Assembly (NCBI RefSeq): GCF_947259555.1 | Contig: NZ_CAMYMD010000053.1 | Span: 1-58,669, forward strand | Direction: 5' to 3' | Length of the DNA: 58,669 nucleotides | From: an uncultured Roseovarius sp. | GTDB lineage: Bacteria > Pseudomonadota > Alphaproteobacteria > Rhodobacterales > Rhodobacteraceae | In this document: piece after piece, positions 1 to 8,525 of the stretch | Layout: each line of letters begins with the position of its first letter | How positions within the stretch are numbered: position 1 is the first letter of the stretch | Notes under the pieces: model-generated | Databases searched by the model: none | What the model was told of the DNA's origin: nothing | The model's input: the letters and a program-made list of their open reading frames with translations, nothing else | Made by a program: the position numbers and the translations under genes

Positions 1-956
1 GCCTCGGCGCGGGTCACAGGCTCGGTCACCAGCCGCGACATGCCCGAGCCGGGATCGAACCGCGCGCGCCGCGCCCGACCGCCATCGACCACGACGCGAA
101 TATCCTCAATCGTCAGCGAGGTTTCGGCGATGGCGGTGGCGAGCACGATCTTGCGGCCCTGCGCCACCGGGGCGATGGCGGCGCGCTGTGCGGCAAACTC
201 CATCGCGCCAAAGAGCGGGCGAATCTGACACTCCAGCGGCACGCGGCCCTTGAGCAACGCCTCGACCCGCCGGATCTCGCCTTCGCCGGGCAGGAAGACC
301 AGCACGCCGCCTTCCGTCTCCGCGACCGCCTGCGCCACCAGATCGGCCACGCCCTCCTCGAATCGCTGCGCCTTGCGGCGTGGACGGTCGCGCCAGCGGG
401 TCTCGACCGGGAAGCTGCGCCCCTGAGAGGTGACCATCGGCACATCGCCCATCAGCCGCGCCACCGGTCCGGCATCGAGCGTGGCCGACATCGCCAGCAG
501 GATCAGGTCCTCGCGCAGTGCCCCCGCCACTTCGAGGCAGAGCGCCAGACCCAGATCGGCATTGAGCGAGCGTTCGTGAAACTCGTCGAAGATCACCGCG
601 CCGATGCCCGGCAGGTCCGGGTCCGATTGGAGCATGCGGGTCAGAATGCCCTCGGTCACCACCTCGATCCGGGTTGCGCGGCCAATCTTTGCCTCGCCCC
701 GGATGCGGTAGCCGACGGTCTCGCCAACACCTTCGCCCAGTGTCTGTGCCATCCGCTCGGCGGCGGCGCGCGCGGCAAGACGGCGGGGCTCCAGCATCAG
801 GATGCGGCCCGTCGTCAACCCCGCGCGCAGCATCTCCAGCGGCACCACGGTGGTCTTGCCCGCGCCCGGCGGGGCCTGCAACACCGCACGGCCCCGCCCG
901 CGCACTGCGTCGATCAGGGCGGGGATCGCATCATGGATGGGCAAGGTCCGTGTCAT
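1..956 (-). CDS. hrpB: ATP-dependent helicase HrpB, 5' part (3' end beyond window)
   Basis: DExH-box RNA/DNA helicase of the HrpB family. The reverse strand reads open from an ATG at 956 to the left edge (about 318 codons; full-length family members are roughly 800 residues). Walker A APPGAGKTT lies at about residues 28-36, the DEFH box at 124-127, and an SAT motif (MSATLDAG) near 155. The helicase C-terminal motif with AIAETSLTIEDIRVVVDGG follows near the edge, so helicase domain 1 and much of domain 2 are present while the HrpB-specific C-terminus is missing. The start is 115 bases from the divergent meaB start. In bacteria the family's role is poorly defined. Family call is strong; function in the cell is not. 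Confidence 0.93.
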   Translation of the reverse strand, partial: MTRTLPIHDAIPALIDAVRGRGRAVLQAPPGAGKTTVVPLEMLRAGLTTGRILMLEPRRLAARAAAERMAQTLGEGVGETVGYRIRGEAKIGRATRIEVVTEGILTRMLQSDPDLPGIGAVIFDEFHERSLNADLGLALCLEVAGALREDLILLAMSATLDAGPVARLMGDVPMVTSQGRSFPVETRWRDRPRRKAQRFEEGVADLVAQAVAETEGGVLVFLPGEGEIRRVEALLKGRVPLECQIRPLFGAMEFAAQRAAIAPVAQGRKIVLATAIAETSLTIEDIRVVVDGGRARRARFDPGSGMSRLVTEPVTRAE

Positions 957-1071
957 CCCCCGCTTATCCGACAGCCGCGCGCGATTGGCCAGAGGGGCGT
1001 GCCCGGTCTGGACATTCGCGGCCCGGGCAAGGCATGAAGGCGCAACGCAAACAATCTCTCTGGCCGGGCGC

Positions 1072-2046
1072 ATGGATATCACTGAACTGAGCGACAAGAT
1101 CATTGTGGGAGATCGGCGTGCGCTTGCGCGGGCGATCACTCTGGTCGAGAGCGGGCGCGCCGATCACCGCGCGCAGGCGGCCGCATTGATGGAGACCTTG
1201 AAGACTGTTGAAAAGCAGGCGATTCGAGTAGGTCTTTCGGGGACGCCGGGAGTCGGGAAATCGACCTTTATCGAGAGTTTCGGGATGATGCTGACTGCGC
1301 GAGGGCTTCGCGTGGCTGTGCTTGCGGTTGATCCCAGCTCGGCGCGCTCCGGTGGCTCGATCCTCGGCGATAAGACGCGGATGGAGCGGCTGAGCCGTGA
1401 CCCCGGCGCCTTTATCCGTCCCTCGCCCAGTCAGAGCCATCTCGGCGGAGTGGCGCGGCGCACCCGCGATGCGGTGGCTCTCTGCGAGGCTGCTGGCTTT
1501 GACGCGGTGCTGATCGAGACGGTGGGAGTTGGGCAATCCGAGACGGTGGTCGCGGAAATGTCCGATATTTTTGTGCTTTTGCTCGCACCCGCCGGGGGGG
1601 ACGAATTGCAAGGCGTCAAGCGGGGCATCATGGAAATGGCCGATTTGATCCTTGTGAACAAGGCTGATGGCGATTTGAAACCAGCCGCGACCCGGACGTG
1701 CTCTGACTATGCGGGTGCTCTGAGGTTGTTACGAAAACGTCCGCAGGATCCGGAGGGATTTCCCAAGGCCATGACAGTTTCGGCCTTGCAGGAGGACGGT
1801 CTGGCACGCGCGTGGGATGAGATGACGGCTCTTGTGGACTGGCGCCGTGAGACAGGTCATTTCGCCGGACGTCGCGCCGAGCAGGCGCGGTACTGGTTTC
1901 AACAGGAAATCCGGCACTGCCTTTTGGCAAAGCTGGAGACGCCGGCTGCCAAGGCGATGATGCAAGATTATGCAGAGCGGGTCGCGACTGGCGAGGTAAC
2001 ACCGACGATTGCTGCCTCAGAGGTCGTGAAACACCTCGGAGATTGA
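1072..2046 (+). CDS. meaB: Methylmalonyl-CoA mutase-associated GTPase MeaB
   Basis: G3E-type P-loop GTPase that protects and gates cofactor loading of adenosylcobalamin-dependent methylmalonyl-CoA mutase. At 324 residues it has the usual length. Walker A is GTPGVGKS at residues 57-64; the region DAVLIETVGVGQSE is the family's switch/Walker B stretch, and NKADGD gives the NKxD guanine-specificity motif. The reading frame stays open upstream to 802, but that part overlaps divergent hrpB, so the ATG at 1072 is chosen. No mutase gene is in the window. Codon use here is less GC-rich than in hrpB, as in the next few genes. Confidence 0.93.
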   Translation: MDITELSDKIIVGDRRALARAITLVESGRADHRAQAAALMETLKTVEKQAIRVGLSGTPGVGKSTFIESFGMMLTARGLRVAVLAVDPSSARSGGSILGDKTRMERLSRDPGAFIRPSPSQSHLGGVARRTRDAVALCEAAGFDAVLIETVGVGQSETVVAEMSDIFVLLLAPAGGDELQGVKRGIMEMADLILVNKADGDLKPAATRTCSDYAGALRLLRKRPQDPEGFPKAMTVSALQEDGLARAWDEMTALVDWRRETGHFAGRRAEQARYWFQQEIRHCLLAKLETPAAKAMMQDYAERVATGEVTPTIAASEVVKHLGD

Positions 2047-2055
2047 AAATCAACT

Positions 2056-2289
2056 CTAGTCCGTCGTTTGGACATAGACGCCCTCTGGCAAGTCAAGTGC
2101 GGCCCCAAGGTCTCGTAGTTGTGTCATCGACAAGGTAACTTTGTGCGTTTTGTCCGTGCGCGGATCATATTGCTCGATCGTCACACATTCCTCGAATGCA
2201 TTCACGATGACATCTTCGCCCAAAGGCTGCGTTCCCTCGTCCACGAGAGTGATCACGGTGGCGTCAAAGTCGTGCTCAATCGAAAACAT
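2056..2289 (-). CDS. Small conserved hypothetical protein (77 aa)
   Basis: A 77-residue soluble acidic protein beginning MFSIEHDFDATVITLVDEG, with no signal peptide or membrane segment and no motif I can name. It ends 9 bases after the convergent meaB stop. The sequence looks like a genuine compact beta-rich domain (alternating hydrophobics, no low complexity). I recall similar short proteins in Roseobacters but cannot assign a family or function. Confidence 0.7.
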   Translation of the reverse strand: MFSIEHDFDATVITLVDEGTQPLGEDVIVNAFEECVTIEQYDPRTDKTHKVTLSMTQLRDLGAALDLPEGVYVQTTD

Positions 2290-2408
2290 GATGCCAGCCT
2301 AACCGGTTGGCGAGTCTTTGCAAGGGGTGAGCGAGGCCGAATGATGGGGCTTTCAAGGTGTGGAAACCCTGCTAAAACGTAGGATGGATGCGTTTTGACT
2401 GGGGGCGA

Positions 2409-3122
2409 ATGATGAGGTGGATTTCTGTACTTGGTCTGCTGGTGCTGGCAGGTTGCGTCGATGTGGTGGACAGTGGGCCTGTGGAACGACCTGCTCCGCA
2501 GGACACGCCCCGTCCAGTTGCGAAAGCACCGACGCGGGCGCAGGTACAACAGTTCATGACAGTCGTGGAAAGGGTTGAACCGGTTGCCGAGCGTGAGTGC
2601 CGCGCACGTGCGCCGGGTTTGAACTGCGACTTCAGGATCGTGGTCGATGACCGACCCGGGCAGCCCTCGAATGCTTACCAGACGGTGGACAGGGCCGGCC
2701 GGCCGATACTTGCCTTCACGTTGCCGTTGATTGCCCAAGTGCGTAATCGAGATGAACTGGCCTTTGTAATGGGACATGAGGCGGCGCATCACATTTCCGG
2801 GCATATTCCGCGTCAGCAGCAAAATGCGGCGGCAGGTGCGATCTTGCTCGGTGGTCTGGCGGCGATTACCGGCGCGAACCAGAGTGTCGTGGATCAGGCT
2901 GTCGATATCGGTGCGGGTGTAGGCGCGCGAAGCTACTCGAAGAATTTCGAATTAGAGGCAGACGCGCTTGGTACCGTCATCACACACAGGGCCGGGTACA
3001 ACCCGGTTCAAGGTGCGGAATTCTTCACTCAAATTCCGGATCCGGGAAACCGCTTTCTCGGGACGCACCCCCCGAATGCGCAGCGCATCGATACCGTGCG
3101 TCGGGTAGCGGCCGGGCTCTGA
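2409..3122 (+). CDS. M48-family metalloprotease, lipoprotein
   Basis: Zinc metallopeptidase of family M48 anchored as a lipoprotein. The N-terminus has a short signal with lipobox LAGC at about residues 13-16. The zinc-binding HEAAH (HExxH) is at 123-127, followed by HISGH. Downstream SKNFELEADALG supplies the third zinc ligand Glu and the ExxAD pattern of M48, and THPPNAQRI is the usual C-terminal M48 signature. Start options: ATG 2388, 2409 or 2412; the GGGGG at 2401-2405 best fits 2409/2412. Likely works in the periplasm in envelope protein quality control (BepA/LoiP-like); that role is inferred from the family. Confidence 0.85.
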   Translation: MMRWISVLGLLVLAGCVDVVDSGPVERPAPQDTPRPVAKAPTRAQVQQFMTVVERVEPVAERECRARAPGLNCDFRIVVDDRPGQPSNAYQTVDRAGRPILAFTLPLIAQVRNRDELAFVMGHEAAHHISGHIPRQQQNAAAGAILLGGLAAITGANQSVVDQAVDIGAGVGARSYSKNFELEADALGTVITHRAGYNPVQGAEFFTQIPDPGNRFLGTHPPNAQRIDTVRRVAAGL

Positions 3123-3123
3123 T

Positions 3124-3480
3124 ATGCGGCAACTCAAGGGCGTTGTCAGTGATCGAGGCTCGAACTATGCGGTGTCCGGTGGCATGGCGCATGACCGTGA
3201 AACGGTTGACGCGTTTATCAAATCTCTGAAAAGAGACAAGAAGTTTGCCCGTGCGACGCATAATACTTGGGCCGTCCTGTTGTCTGATGGCACACCGCTC
3301 AAAGGTGACGATGGAGAGGCAGGTGCTGGACAAGTGATCTTGCGAATGCTGGAGAGGGCCGAATTGCGGGATCATGTGATCGTCGTAACGCGTTGGTACG
3401 GAGGAAAGAAATTGGGTGGTGACCGGTTTCGCCACGTTCAGGATTGCGTGCGTGCCTATCTGGAAAATTACTCGGCTTGA
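3124..3480 (+). CDS. IMPACT/YigZ N-terminal domain protein (single domain)
   Basis: A 118-residue protein matching the N-terminal UPF0029/IMPACT domain of YigZ and eukaryotic IMPACT. Visible signatures are KGDDGEAGAG at about 59-68 and the TRWYGGKKLGGDRFRHV stretch at about 89-105, equivalent to the family's TRYFGGVKLG. YigZ proteins are near 200 residues with a second ferredoxin-like domain; here only the first domain exists, with no sign of a frameshifted tail downstream. It starts 1 base after the M48 stop, so the two are probably co-transcribed. Biochemical function is unknown for the family. Confidence 0.8.
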   Translation: MRQLKGVVSDRGSNYAVSGGMAHDRETVDAFIKSLKRDKKFARATHNTWAVLLSDGTPLKGDDGEAGAGQVILRMLERAELRDHVIVVTRWYGGKKLGGDRFRHVQDCVRAYLENYSA

Positions 3481-3545
3481 TACAGGTCAAGGCAAGATGC
3501 GGCGTCGGCTGGAAAACTGGCGGTGCACCGAAAAGGAGAGATGGC

Positions 3546-3809
3546 ATGCAACGTACCATAACCCTGAAACGTCACGCCGCGCTTGTGGATGACATGGCCA
3601 ATAGGCTTGGCGTTGATTTGGAACAGAAAATAATGGAAGGTCATATGACCTTTGATGCGCTGGACGATGTTGTTCTGGCTTGTACGGGCTGCGCGAATCC
3701 CGGCGAGTGCGAGCGTTGGCTCGGTGAGAACAAGAGCGCTGAGGCGACGCCGGAGTATTGCCGCAATTCCGATGTTTTCGCGCGTCTCAAAACGGGCCGT
3801 CACGCCTGA
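3546..3809 (+). CDS. DUF6455 family protein (cysteine-rich, 87 aa)
   Basis: An 87-residue protein with four cysteines in the pattern CTGCANPGEC plus a C-terminal YCRN, and the conserved ERWL that follows the third cysteine in DUF6455 proteins, a family I know mainly from Rhodobacteraceae. The start at 3546 is set by AAGGAG at 3533-3538 (7 bases upstream); the frame is open to 3444 but overlaps the preceding gene. The cysteine spacing suggests metal binding or a disulphide pair; there is no signal peptide. Function unknown. Confidence 0.75.
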   Translation: MQRTITLKRHAALVDDMANRLGVDLEQKIMEGHMTFDALDDVVLACTGCANPGECERWLGENKSAEATPEYCRNSDVFARLKTGRHA

Positions 3810-3848
3810 TCGCATGTTTTCATCTAAGCGTTCAGTGTGATCCGGGGC

Positions 3849-4499
3849 TCAAATCCGGGTGGCAAGCGCCGAGGTTATGCCGAGGAAGAAGCAAGCGCTG
3901 GCTATGGCAACAAAAAAGTGCCAAATGGCATTGGCGAAGCGCAAACTGTCCCAAGCGTAGAACACGACACCGAATGTATAGAGCAATCCGCCACAGACCA
4001 GAAGTGCGAGGCTCGTACTTGGGAGAATGGCGGCGAGCGGAATGAAGAGTGTGACTCCGATCCAACCGAGCGCCACATAAGGCAGCCAACCGGTCGTCAT
4101 ATGGCCGCGTTTGGCCATGATCTTTGTAGCTGCTCCGAATAGGGCGAGACACCAAACGAGGCCTAGGATCGCATAGCCGAAGGCTGTGCCCAAAAGCACG
4201 CTGAGCGGTGTAAACGTTCCTGCGATCTTTACGTATATGGCTGCATGATCCAAGCGTCTGAGCACCGGGCGCGCGACTGTGTGGGCATAGAGATGGTACG
4301 CCGCAGAGGCTGCAAGCATCAGCAACAAAGCGCCGGAATAGACGATGGTGGATGCCAGTGTCACCCCGTCCATGCGCAAGGCCAACATGGCAAACAACAC
4401 TCCTATCCCGGTAAGCGCGGCCAAAATCCCTGCAACGTGAACTGCCCCGTCGGCGAGCCGCTCCGCGCGCGAATATGCTGGGTAAGACATGGTTATCAT
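3849..4499 (-). CDS. Hemolysin III / PAQR family membrane protein
   Basis: Seven-transmembrane protein of the PAQR/hemolysin III family (TrhA/YqfA), 216 residues as expected. The family's conserved blocks are visible: SAAYHLYAH after the second helix, LDHAAIYVKIAGTFTP after the third, and AIWHFFVAIAS in the last helix; their His, Asp and Ser residues form the putative zinc site. Convergent with the DUF6455 gene. A second ATG lies three codons inside (4490). The name hemolysin is historical; members are integral membrane proteins connected to fatty-acid/membrane homeostasis rather than toxins. Confidence 0.9.
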   Translation of the reverse strand: MITMSYPAYSRAERLADGAVHVAGILAALTGIGVLFAMLALRMDGVTLASTIVYSGALLLMLAASAAYHLYAHTVARPVLRRLDHAAIYVKIAGTFTPLSVLLGTAFGYAILGLVWCLALFGAATKIMAKRGHMTTGWLPYVALGWIGVTLFIPLAAILPSTSLALLVCGGLLYTFGVVFYAWDSLRFANAIWHFFVAIASACFFLGITSALATRI

Positions 4500-4676
4500 C
4501 CATCCAATCTTATCTTAGGTAGTTAATTTTCTCATAATATCACAGGGAATAAACGGAGAATTTGGCAAATTCAGGGTGACGTTGGGGAAATTCACGCGGC
4601 CGCCAAATATAACATTCGAGTCGCGCAATAATATAAGATTTGCGATACTACACCTGATAATAGAAGGAGTTAGGGC

Positions 4677-5057
4677 ATGAAACGCCGTTTTTTTGTGGGT
4701 GTTTTAGGGGGGCTGGCCATAGGGTATGGTTTACCCGCAGATGCTGACCCTACACGCGTCAACGCTTCCGCGATCGAAGCCTTGCTTTCAGGCAACACCA
4801 TTGTCGGCAGTTGGTCGAGCGCGCCGTATCGTCAATTTTTCAAGAGCGATGGCACGACGATATATGTGCCGGATGTCGGGCGTCCTGATGAGGGCCGCTG
4901 GCGTGTCAATGCCGAGACAAACAATTATGAGAGCTGGTGGCGCAGCACAGGGTGGACACCTTATGCCATGGTACGCACAGAAGATGGTGCATATGCATGG
5001 GTCAACGGGGATAGCTTGGAGCCGTTCGACGTGCTGGAGGGGCGGCAGGTTGAGTGA
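4677..5057 (+). CDS. Secreted hypothetical protein (126 aa)
   Basis: Begins with MKRRFFVGVLGGLAIGYGLPADA, a Sec signal peptide with probable cleavage after ADA, leaving a domain of about 100 residues rich in Trp/Tyr (GSWSSAPYRQFF, GRWRVNAETNNYESWWR). The pattern resembles small periplasmic proteins in which a short helix (IEALLSGNTIVG) precedes a beta domain with a YxxFFxxDG motif (DUF995-like), but I cannot confirm that. A good RBS, AAGGAG, lies 9 bases before the ATG. The 177-base upstream gap is AT-rich and probably holds its promoter. Function unknown. Confidence 0.72.
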   Translation: MKRRFFVGVLGGLAIGYGLPADADPTRVNASAIEALLSGNTIVGSWSSAPYRQFFKSDGTTIYVPDVGRPDEGRWRVNAETNNYESWWRSTGWTPYAMVRTEDGAYAWVNGDSLEPFDVLEGRQVE

Positions 5058-5113
5058 ACTGCCGATACGGGGTATGATGAACTTTGAATTTGCAATGGTG
5101 TCATTAGAGTAAC

Positions 5114-5134
5114 GTGCCTTTTCAAGGCGCCTTT
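5114..5134. terminator. Weak hairpin between convergent genes
   Basis: GTGCCTT-TTC-AAGGCGC forms a 7-bp stem (one G-T wobble) followed by CTTT, between the secreted unknown (ends 5057) and ugd (ends 5133). It may serve as a short terminator; weak evidence because the stem is short and the T-run is poor. Confidence 0.3.
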
Positions 5135-6470
5135 ACTCGGGTCGGAGAGAAGGCTGGCGGAACGGGGCGCGCCCGATACTGTCATAGGCCACGAATCCGG
5201 CACGTTTGGCGTCCTTGACCGAGTAGATGTTGCGCAGGTCGGCCATGCGGGGCGTGGACATCTTGCGTGCCAAGCGTTTGAGGTCGAGCGCGCGAAACTC
5301 ATTCCATTCCGTTAAAAGCACAACAAGGTCGGCATTGTTTGCACATTTATATGGATCTTCCTGCCAGACAACGCCGGGCAGCAGGGCCTCCCCTTCGCGC
5401 TTGCCCTGCGGGTCGGTGACACGCACGCGCGCGCCGCCTCCCACAAGCGCTGGAATTATGGTCAGCGCGGGCGCATCGCGCATGTCGTCGGTATTGGGTT
5501 TGAAGGTGACGCCCAACACCGCGATGATTTTGCCGTTGAACGAGCCATCACAGAGATCCAGCAGCTTGTCGATCATGCGGCGTTTCATCTCTTCATTCAC
5601 GTTGATCACCTTTTCGGTGATTTGCATGGGCAGACCGTGATCTTGCCCGATCCGCGCGAGCGCCTTGGTGTCCTTGGGAAAGCAAGAACCGCCATAACCG
5701 GGACCTGCGTGCAGGAACTTGTTGCCAATGCGCCCGTCCAGACCCATGCCGTGGCTGACGTGTTTCACATCGGCGCCAGTGCGTTCGCAAAGGGCGGCGA
5801 TCTCGTTGATGAAAGTTATCTTGGTTGCGAGGAATGCATTCGCGGCGTATTTGATCATCTCCGCACTCTCCAAGTCAGTCGTGACAATCGGAAAATCCCG
5901 CAAGTAAAGCGGGCGGTAGATTTCGGCCATGACATCGGCGGCGCGATCGGACTGTACCCCAACGACCACCCGGTCAGGCTTCATGAAATCGTCTAAAGCG
6001 GCACCCTCGCGCAGGAACTCGGGGTTCGATGCGACGTCGAAATCGAGCGCGGGGTTGGCCTTTTTCACGGTCTTTTTCACGGCGCGGTTGGTGCCCACCG
6101 GCACGGTGGACTTGGTGACGATTACGACATATCCCTTGGCGGCGCGCGCAATCTCTTCGGCTGCGGCCATGACATAGGTCAGGTCTGCATGTCCGTCACC
6201 TCGGCGGGTAGGGGTGCCGACTGCGATGAACACGGCCTCTGCCCCAGTGATGGCCTGTTCCAAATCCGTGGTAAAGCTCAGGCGGCCGGCTTCGACGTTC
6301 TTGGCCATGAGCGTGTCGAGCCCCGGCTCGAAGATCGGCACCTCGCCGCGTTCCAGCATGCTGATCTTGTCGGGGTTCTTGTCGACGCAGGTGACGTCAT
6401 GGCCGAAATCGGAGAAACACACCCCCGAGACGAGCCCAACATACCCCGTGCCGATCATCGCGATCTTCAT
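5133..6470 (-). CDS. ugd: UDP-glucose 6-dehydrogenase
   Basis: Oxidises UDP-glucose to UDP-glucuronate in two NAD-dependent steps, feeding polysaccharide synthesis. The 445-residue length is typical. The Rossmann motif GTGYVGLVS is at residues 7-15, an acidic residue ending beta-2 (CVDKN) follows, and the catalytic cysteine is C263 within GGSCFPKDTKAL. The C-terminal UDP-binding domain includes VLGVTFKPNTDDMRDAPA. Monocistronic: the convergent neighbour ends at 5057 and the AAA ATPase upstream ends at 6613. GDP-mannose dehydrogenases share the fold; FKPNTDD and the overall pattern fit Ugd better. Confidence 0.94.
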   Translation of the reverse strand: MKIAMIGTGYVGLVSGVCFSDFGHDVTCVDKNPDKISMLERGEVPIFEPGLDTLMAKNVEAGRLSFTTDLEQAITGAEAVFIAVGTPTRRGDGHADLTYVMAAAEEIARAAKGYVVIVTKSTVPVGTNRAVKKTVKKANPALDFDVASNPEFLREGAALDDFMKPDRVVVGVQSDRAADVMAEIYRPLYLRDFPIVTTDLESAEMIKYAANAFLATKITFINEIAALCERTGADVKHVSHGMGLDGRIGNKFLHAGPGYGGSCFPKDTKALARIGQDHGLPMQITEKVINVNEEMKRRMIDKLLDLCDGSFNGKIIAVLGVTFKPNTDDMRDAPALTIIPALVGGGARVRVTDPQGKREGEALLPGVVWQEDPYKCANNADLVVLLTEWNEFRALDLKRLARKMSTPRMADLRNIYSVKDAKRAGFVAYDSIGRAPFRQPSLRPE

Positions 6471-6612
6471 GCCAAACGCCCTTTACCGAAGAAACTCTGA
6501 TTGTGCCTGTATTGGCGGTCAAATCAGGTGTGTCAACGCGTGAAAAGGGGAATGATCGGAGGAAAACGGGATGACTGTCGCTTCTGGCCTTGGCTTGCGA
6601 CAGTGTAACAGA

Positions 6613-7965
6613 TCAGTGAATTATTTCTTCCTCGCGCACGAACATGTTGGCCCATGCCCGCTCGATCAATTCGGGGGTCATCTGGTAGGGGATGCCCTCG
6701 AATTCGCATATCGAAATCATCTGGTCGATCAGAAACACGGGCTGATAATTGGCATAGACATTGTCGATCGTCGGGTATTTTTCCTTGATCAGGTAGATCA
6801 ATGCTGCCTCATCAAGGGGCATGCCCTTTTTGCGTGCGACCATCGCAAAGATCTTGAGGAAATCCGATTGGCACGGTCCGTCGATCTTGATCTTGTAGAA
6901 AATCCGGCGCAGCGCGGCCTTGTCGAAGATCGCGTTGGGGTGAAAGTTGGTCGAGAAGATAACCAGCGTATCAAATGGCACCTCGAATTTCTCGCCCGAT
7001 TGCAGGGCTAGGATATCCTTGGATTCCTCAAGTGGTACGATCCAGCGGTTGACCAGCGTCTGCGGCGGTTCAGCCTGACGGCCAAGGTCGTCGACGATGA
7101 ATATGCCGCCGGTGGATTTAAGCTGCAGCGGAGCCTGATAGGTGCGGGCGGTTGGATTGTAGACCAGATCGAGCATCGACAGGCTCAACTCGCCCCCGGT
7201 GATCACGGTCGGCCGCTCGCAGCGCACGTAACGAGTATCGAAGGTGCGCTTGCGGCGCAGCGAGTTGGGATCGTCAACCTCGACCTCGGCCTTGGAATGC
7301 ACGATAGGGTCATAAACAGTGATGACCTGGCCGGAATACTCGATGGCGCGCGGCACGTAGATCTTGTCGCCCATCGCATCGCGGATGCCATTCGAGATCG
7401 AGGACTTACCATTGCCCGGCGGGCCGTACATCAGAATAGAGCGGCCCGCACTCACTGCGGGCCCCAGGTGATCGAGCAGTGCGTTGGGCAGGATCAGGTG
7501 GCCCATTGCGTTGGTCAGCTGTTCACGGGTGATCTGGATATTGCGGATCGACTGTCGCGTGACCTGTTCACGATAGACGGCAAGCGGCACCGGCATGGCC
7601 CCGAAATATTCCGACTGGCTCAGCGCGTCGAGCGCACGCGACTTGCCCGCATCTGTCAGTTGATACCCCATCTCGCCGCCCGAGGTGGCATTCAACGTGC
7701 CGGTTGCCTCGACCAGCTTTTGGCTACGTGACATGTCGATCAGTTCTTGCGTGACCGCGCGTGGCAGGCAGATCGCCTCGGCGATATCCGACGCAAGGTC
7801 GAGGTTCTTTCGAAACATCGTCTTGAGCAGGATGTCTCGCATCATCACGACAGGCAGTTGCATGTCCTCGAGGCTGCTCGGGGGCGGGGGAGGTTGAACG
7901 CCGGTGCTAACTTGCATGTTCATGAGAATTGCCTGTGATCTGCCTTCTGGATTCACCACAAGCAT
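6613..7965 (-). CDS. AAA+ ATPase adjoining the tad locus
   Basis: About 450 residues. The N-terminal 130 residues look helical and winged-helix-like (MFRKNLDLASDIAEAICLPR, GYQLTDAGKSRALDAL). They are followed by one AAA+ module: Walker A GPPGNGKSS near residue 180, Walker B GGIFIVDDLG, sensor-1 VIFSTNF, and a small helical lid. Start is uncertain: ATGs at 7965, 7923 and 7917 are in frame (a TTG at 7974 is less likely), and none has a strong RBS. It lies downstream of tadV on the same strand with a gap of 50-100 bases. Such ATPases recur in alphaproteobacteria, but I know of no characterised member; a link to pilus biogenesis is inferred from position only. Confidence 0.75.
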   Translation of the reverse strand: MLVVNPEGRSQAILMNMQVSTGVQPPPPPSSLEDMQLPVVMMRDILLKTMFRKNLDLASDIAEAICLPRAVTQELIDMSRSQKLVEATGTLNATSGGEMGYQLTDAGKSRALDALSQSEYFGAMPVPLAVYREQVTRQSIRNIQITREQLTNAMGHLILPNALLDHLGPAVSAGRSILMYGPPGNGKSSISNGIRDAMGDKIYVPRAIEYSGQVITVYDPIVHSKAEVEVDDPNSLRRKRTFDTRYVRCERPTVITGGELSLSMLDLVYNPTARTYQAPLQLKSTGGIFIVDDLGRQAEPPQTLVNRWIVPLEESKDILALQSGEKFEVPFDTLVIFSTNFHPNAIFDKAALRRIFYKIKIDGPCQSDFLKIFAMVARKKGMPLDEAALIYLIKEKYPTIDNVYANYQPVFLIDQMISICEFEGIPYQMTPELIERAWANMFVREEEIIH

Positions 7966-8016
7966 GGCTGCCAAAGGTGCAAAAATTAAGGAGAGGGACG
8001 GGCAGCTCTGGGGCGC

Positions 8017-8517
8017 TCAGGACCCGTGCAGGGCGCCTAGACCCAGATATAACGCGAGCGTAGCGCCCAGTGCAAAACCCATTGGAAACTTGTTACCGGT
8101 GCTCCAACTCTTCCAGTCCGGGGCGAGGCGGCGCAGCGGGCTGTGCTTGGCCACGCGGTGTGTGACAAAGGCCCCGAGCAGCGTGGCAGCAAAAATCAGG
8201 CACAAAGTCGCCGCGTCGCCGAGTGCAACGAAAGGTGCCGCGGCGGCAATGAACTTAGCGTCGCCAGCCCCCATGAGACCGGCCGCGTTCATGACTATAC
8301 CGACCACCAGCATGACCGCCAGATGGACCAGCCGCCAAGGGTACTCGGCCAAGGGAAGGGCAATTAGCCCTATCACCACGAAAATGCCGCCAAGACAAAG
8401 AACGGCGGTATTCGGGATCGTCATGCGGCGCAGATCGCTATATGCGGCCCATATGCAGACCGGCAACACAAAGGGCAGGAACCAGAGCGCGGAATGGGCC
8501 GTTATGTCGAGCGTCAT
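8017..8517 (-). CDS. tadV: Prepilin peptidase TadV/CpaA (A24 family)
   Basis: Inner-membrane aspartyl protease that removes the leader from the Flp pilin. It is the short TadV form (166 residues), lacking the N-terminal methylase domain of PilD. The two catalytic aspartates are in AAYSDLRRMTIPN (residues about 24-36) and in GAGDAK (GxGD, about 84-89). Five to six membrane segments are evident. It is the last recognisable tad gene in the leftward operon, 8 bases after the tadD-like gene upstream. Confidence 0.9.
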   Translation of the reverse strand: MTLDITAHSALWFLPFVLPVCIWAAYSDLRRMTIPNTAVLCLGGIFVVIGLIALPLAEYPWRLVHLAVMLVVGIVMNAAGLMGAGDAKFIAAAAPFVALGDAATLCLIFAATLLGAFVTHRVAKHSPLRRLAPDWKSWSTGNKFPMGFALGATLALYLGLGALHGS

Positions 8518-8525
8518 CTTGTGGC

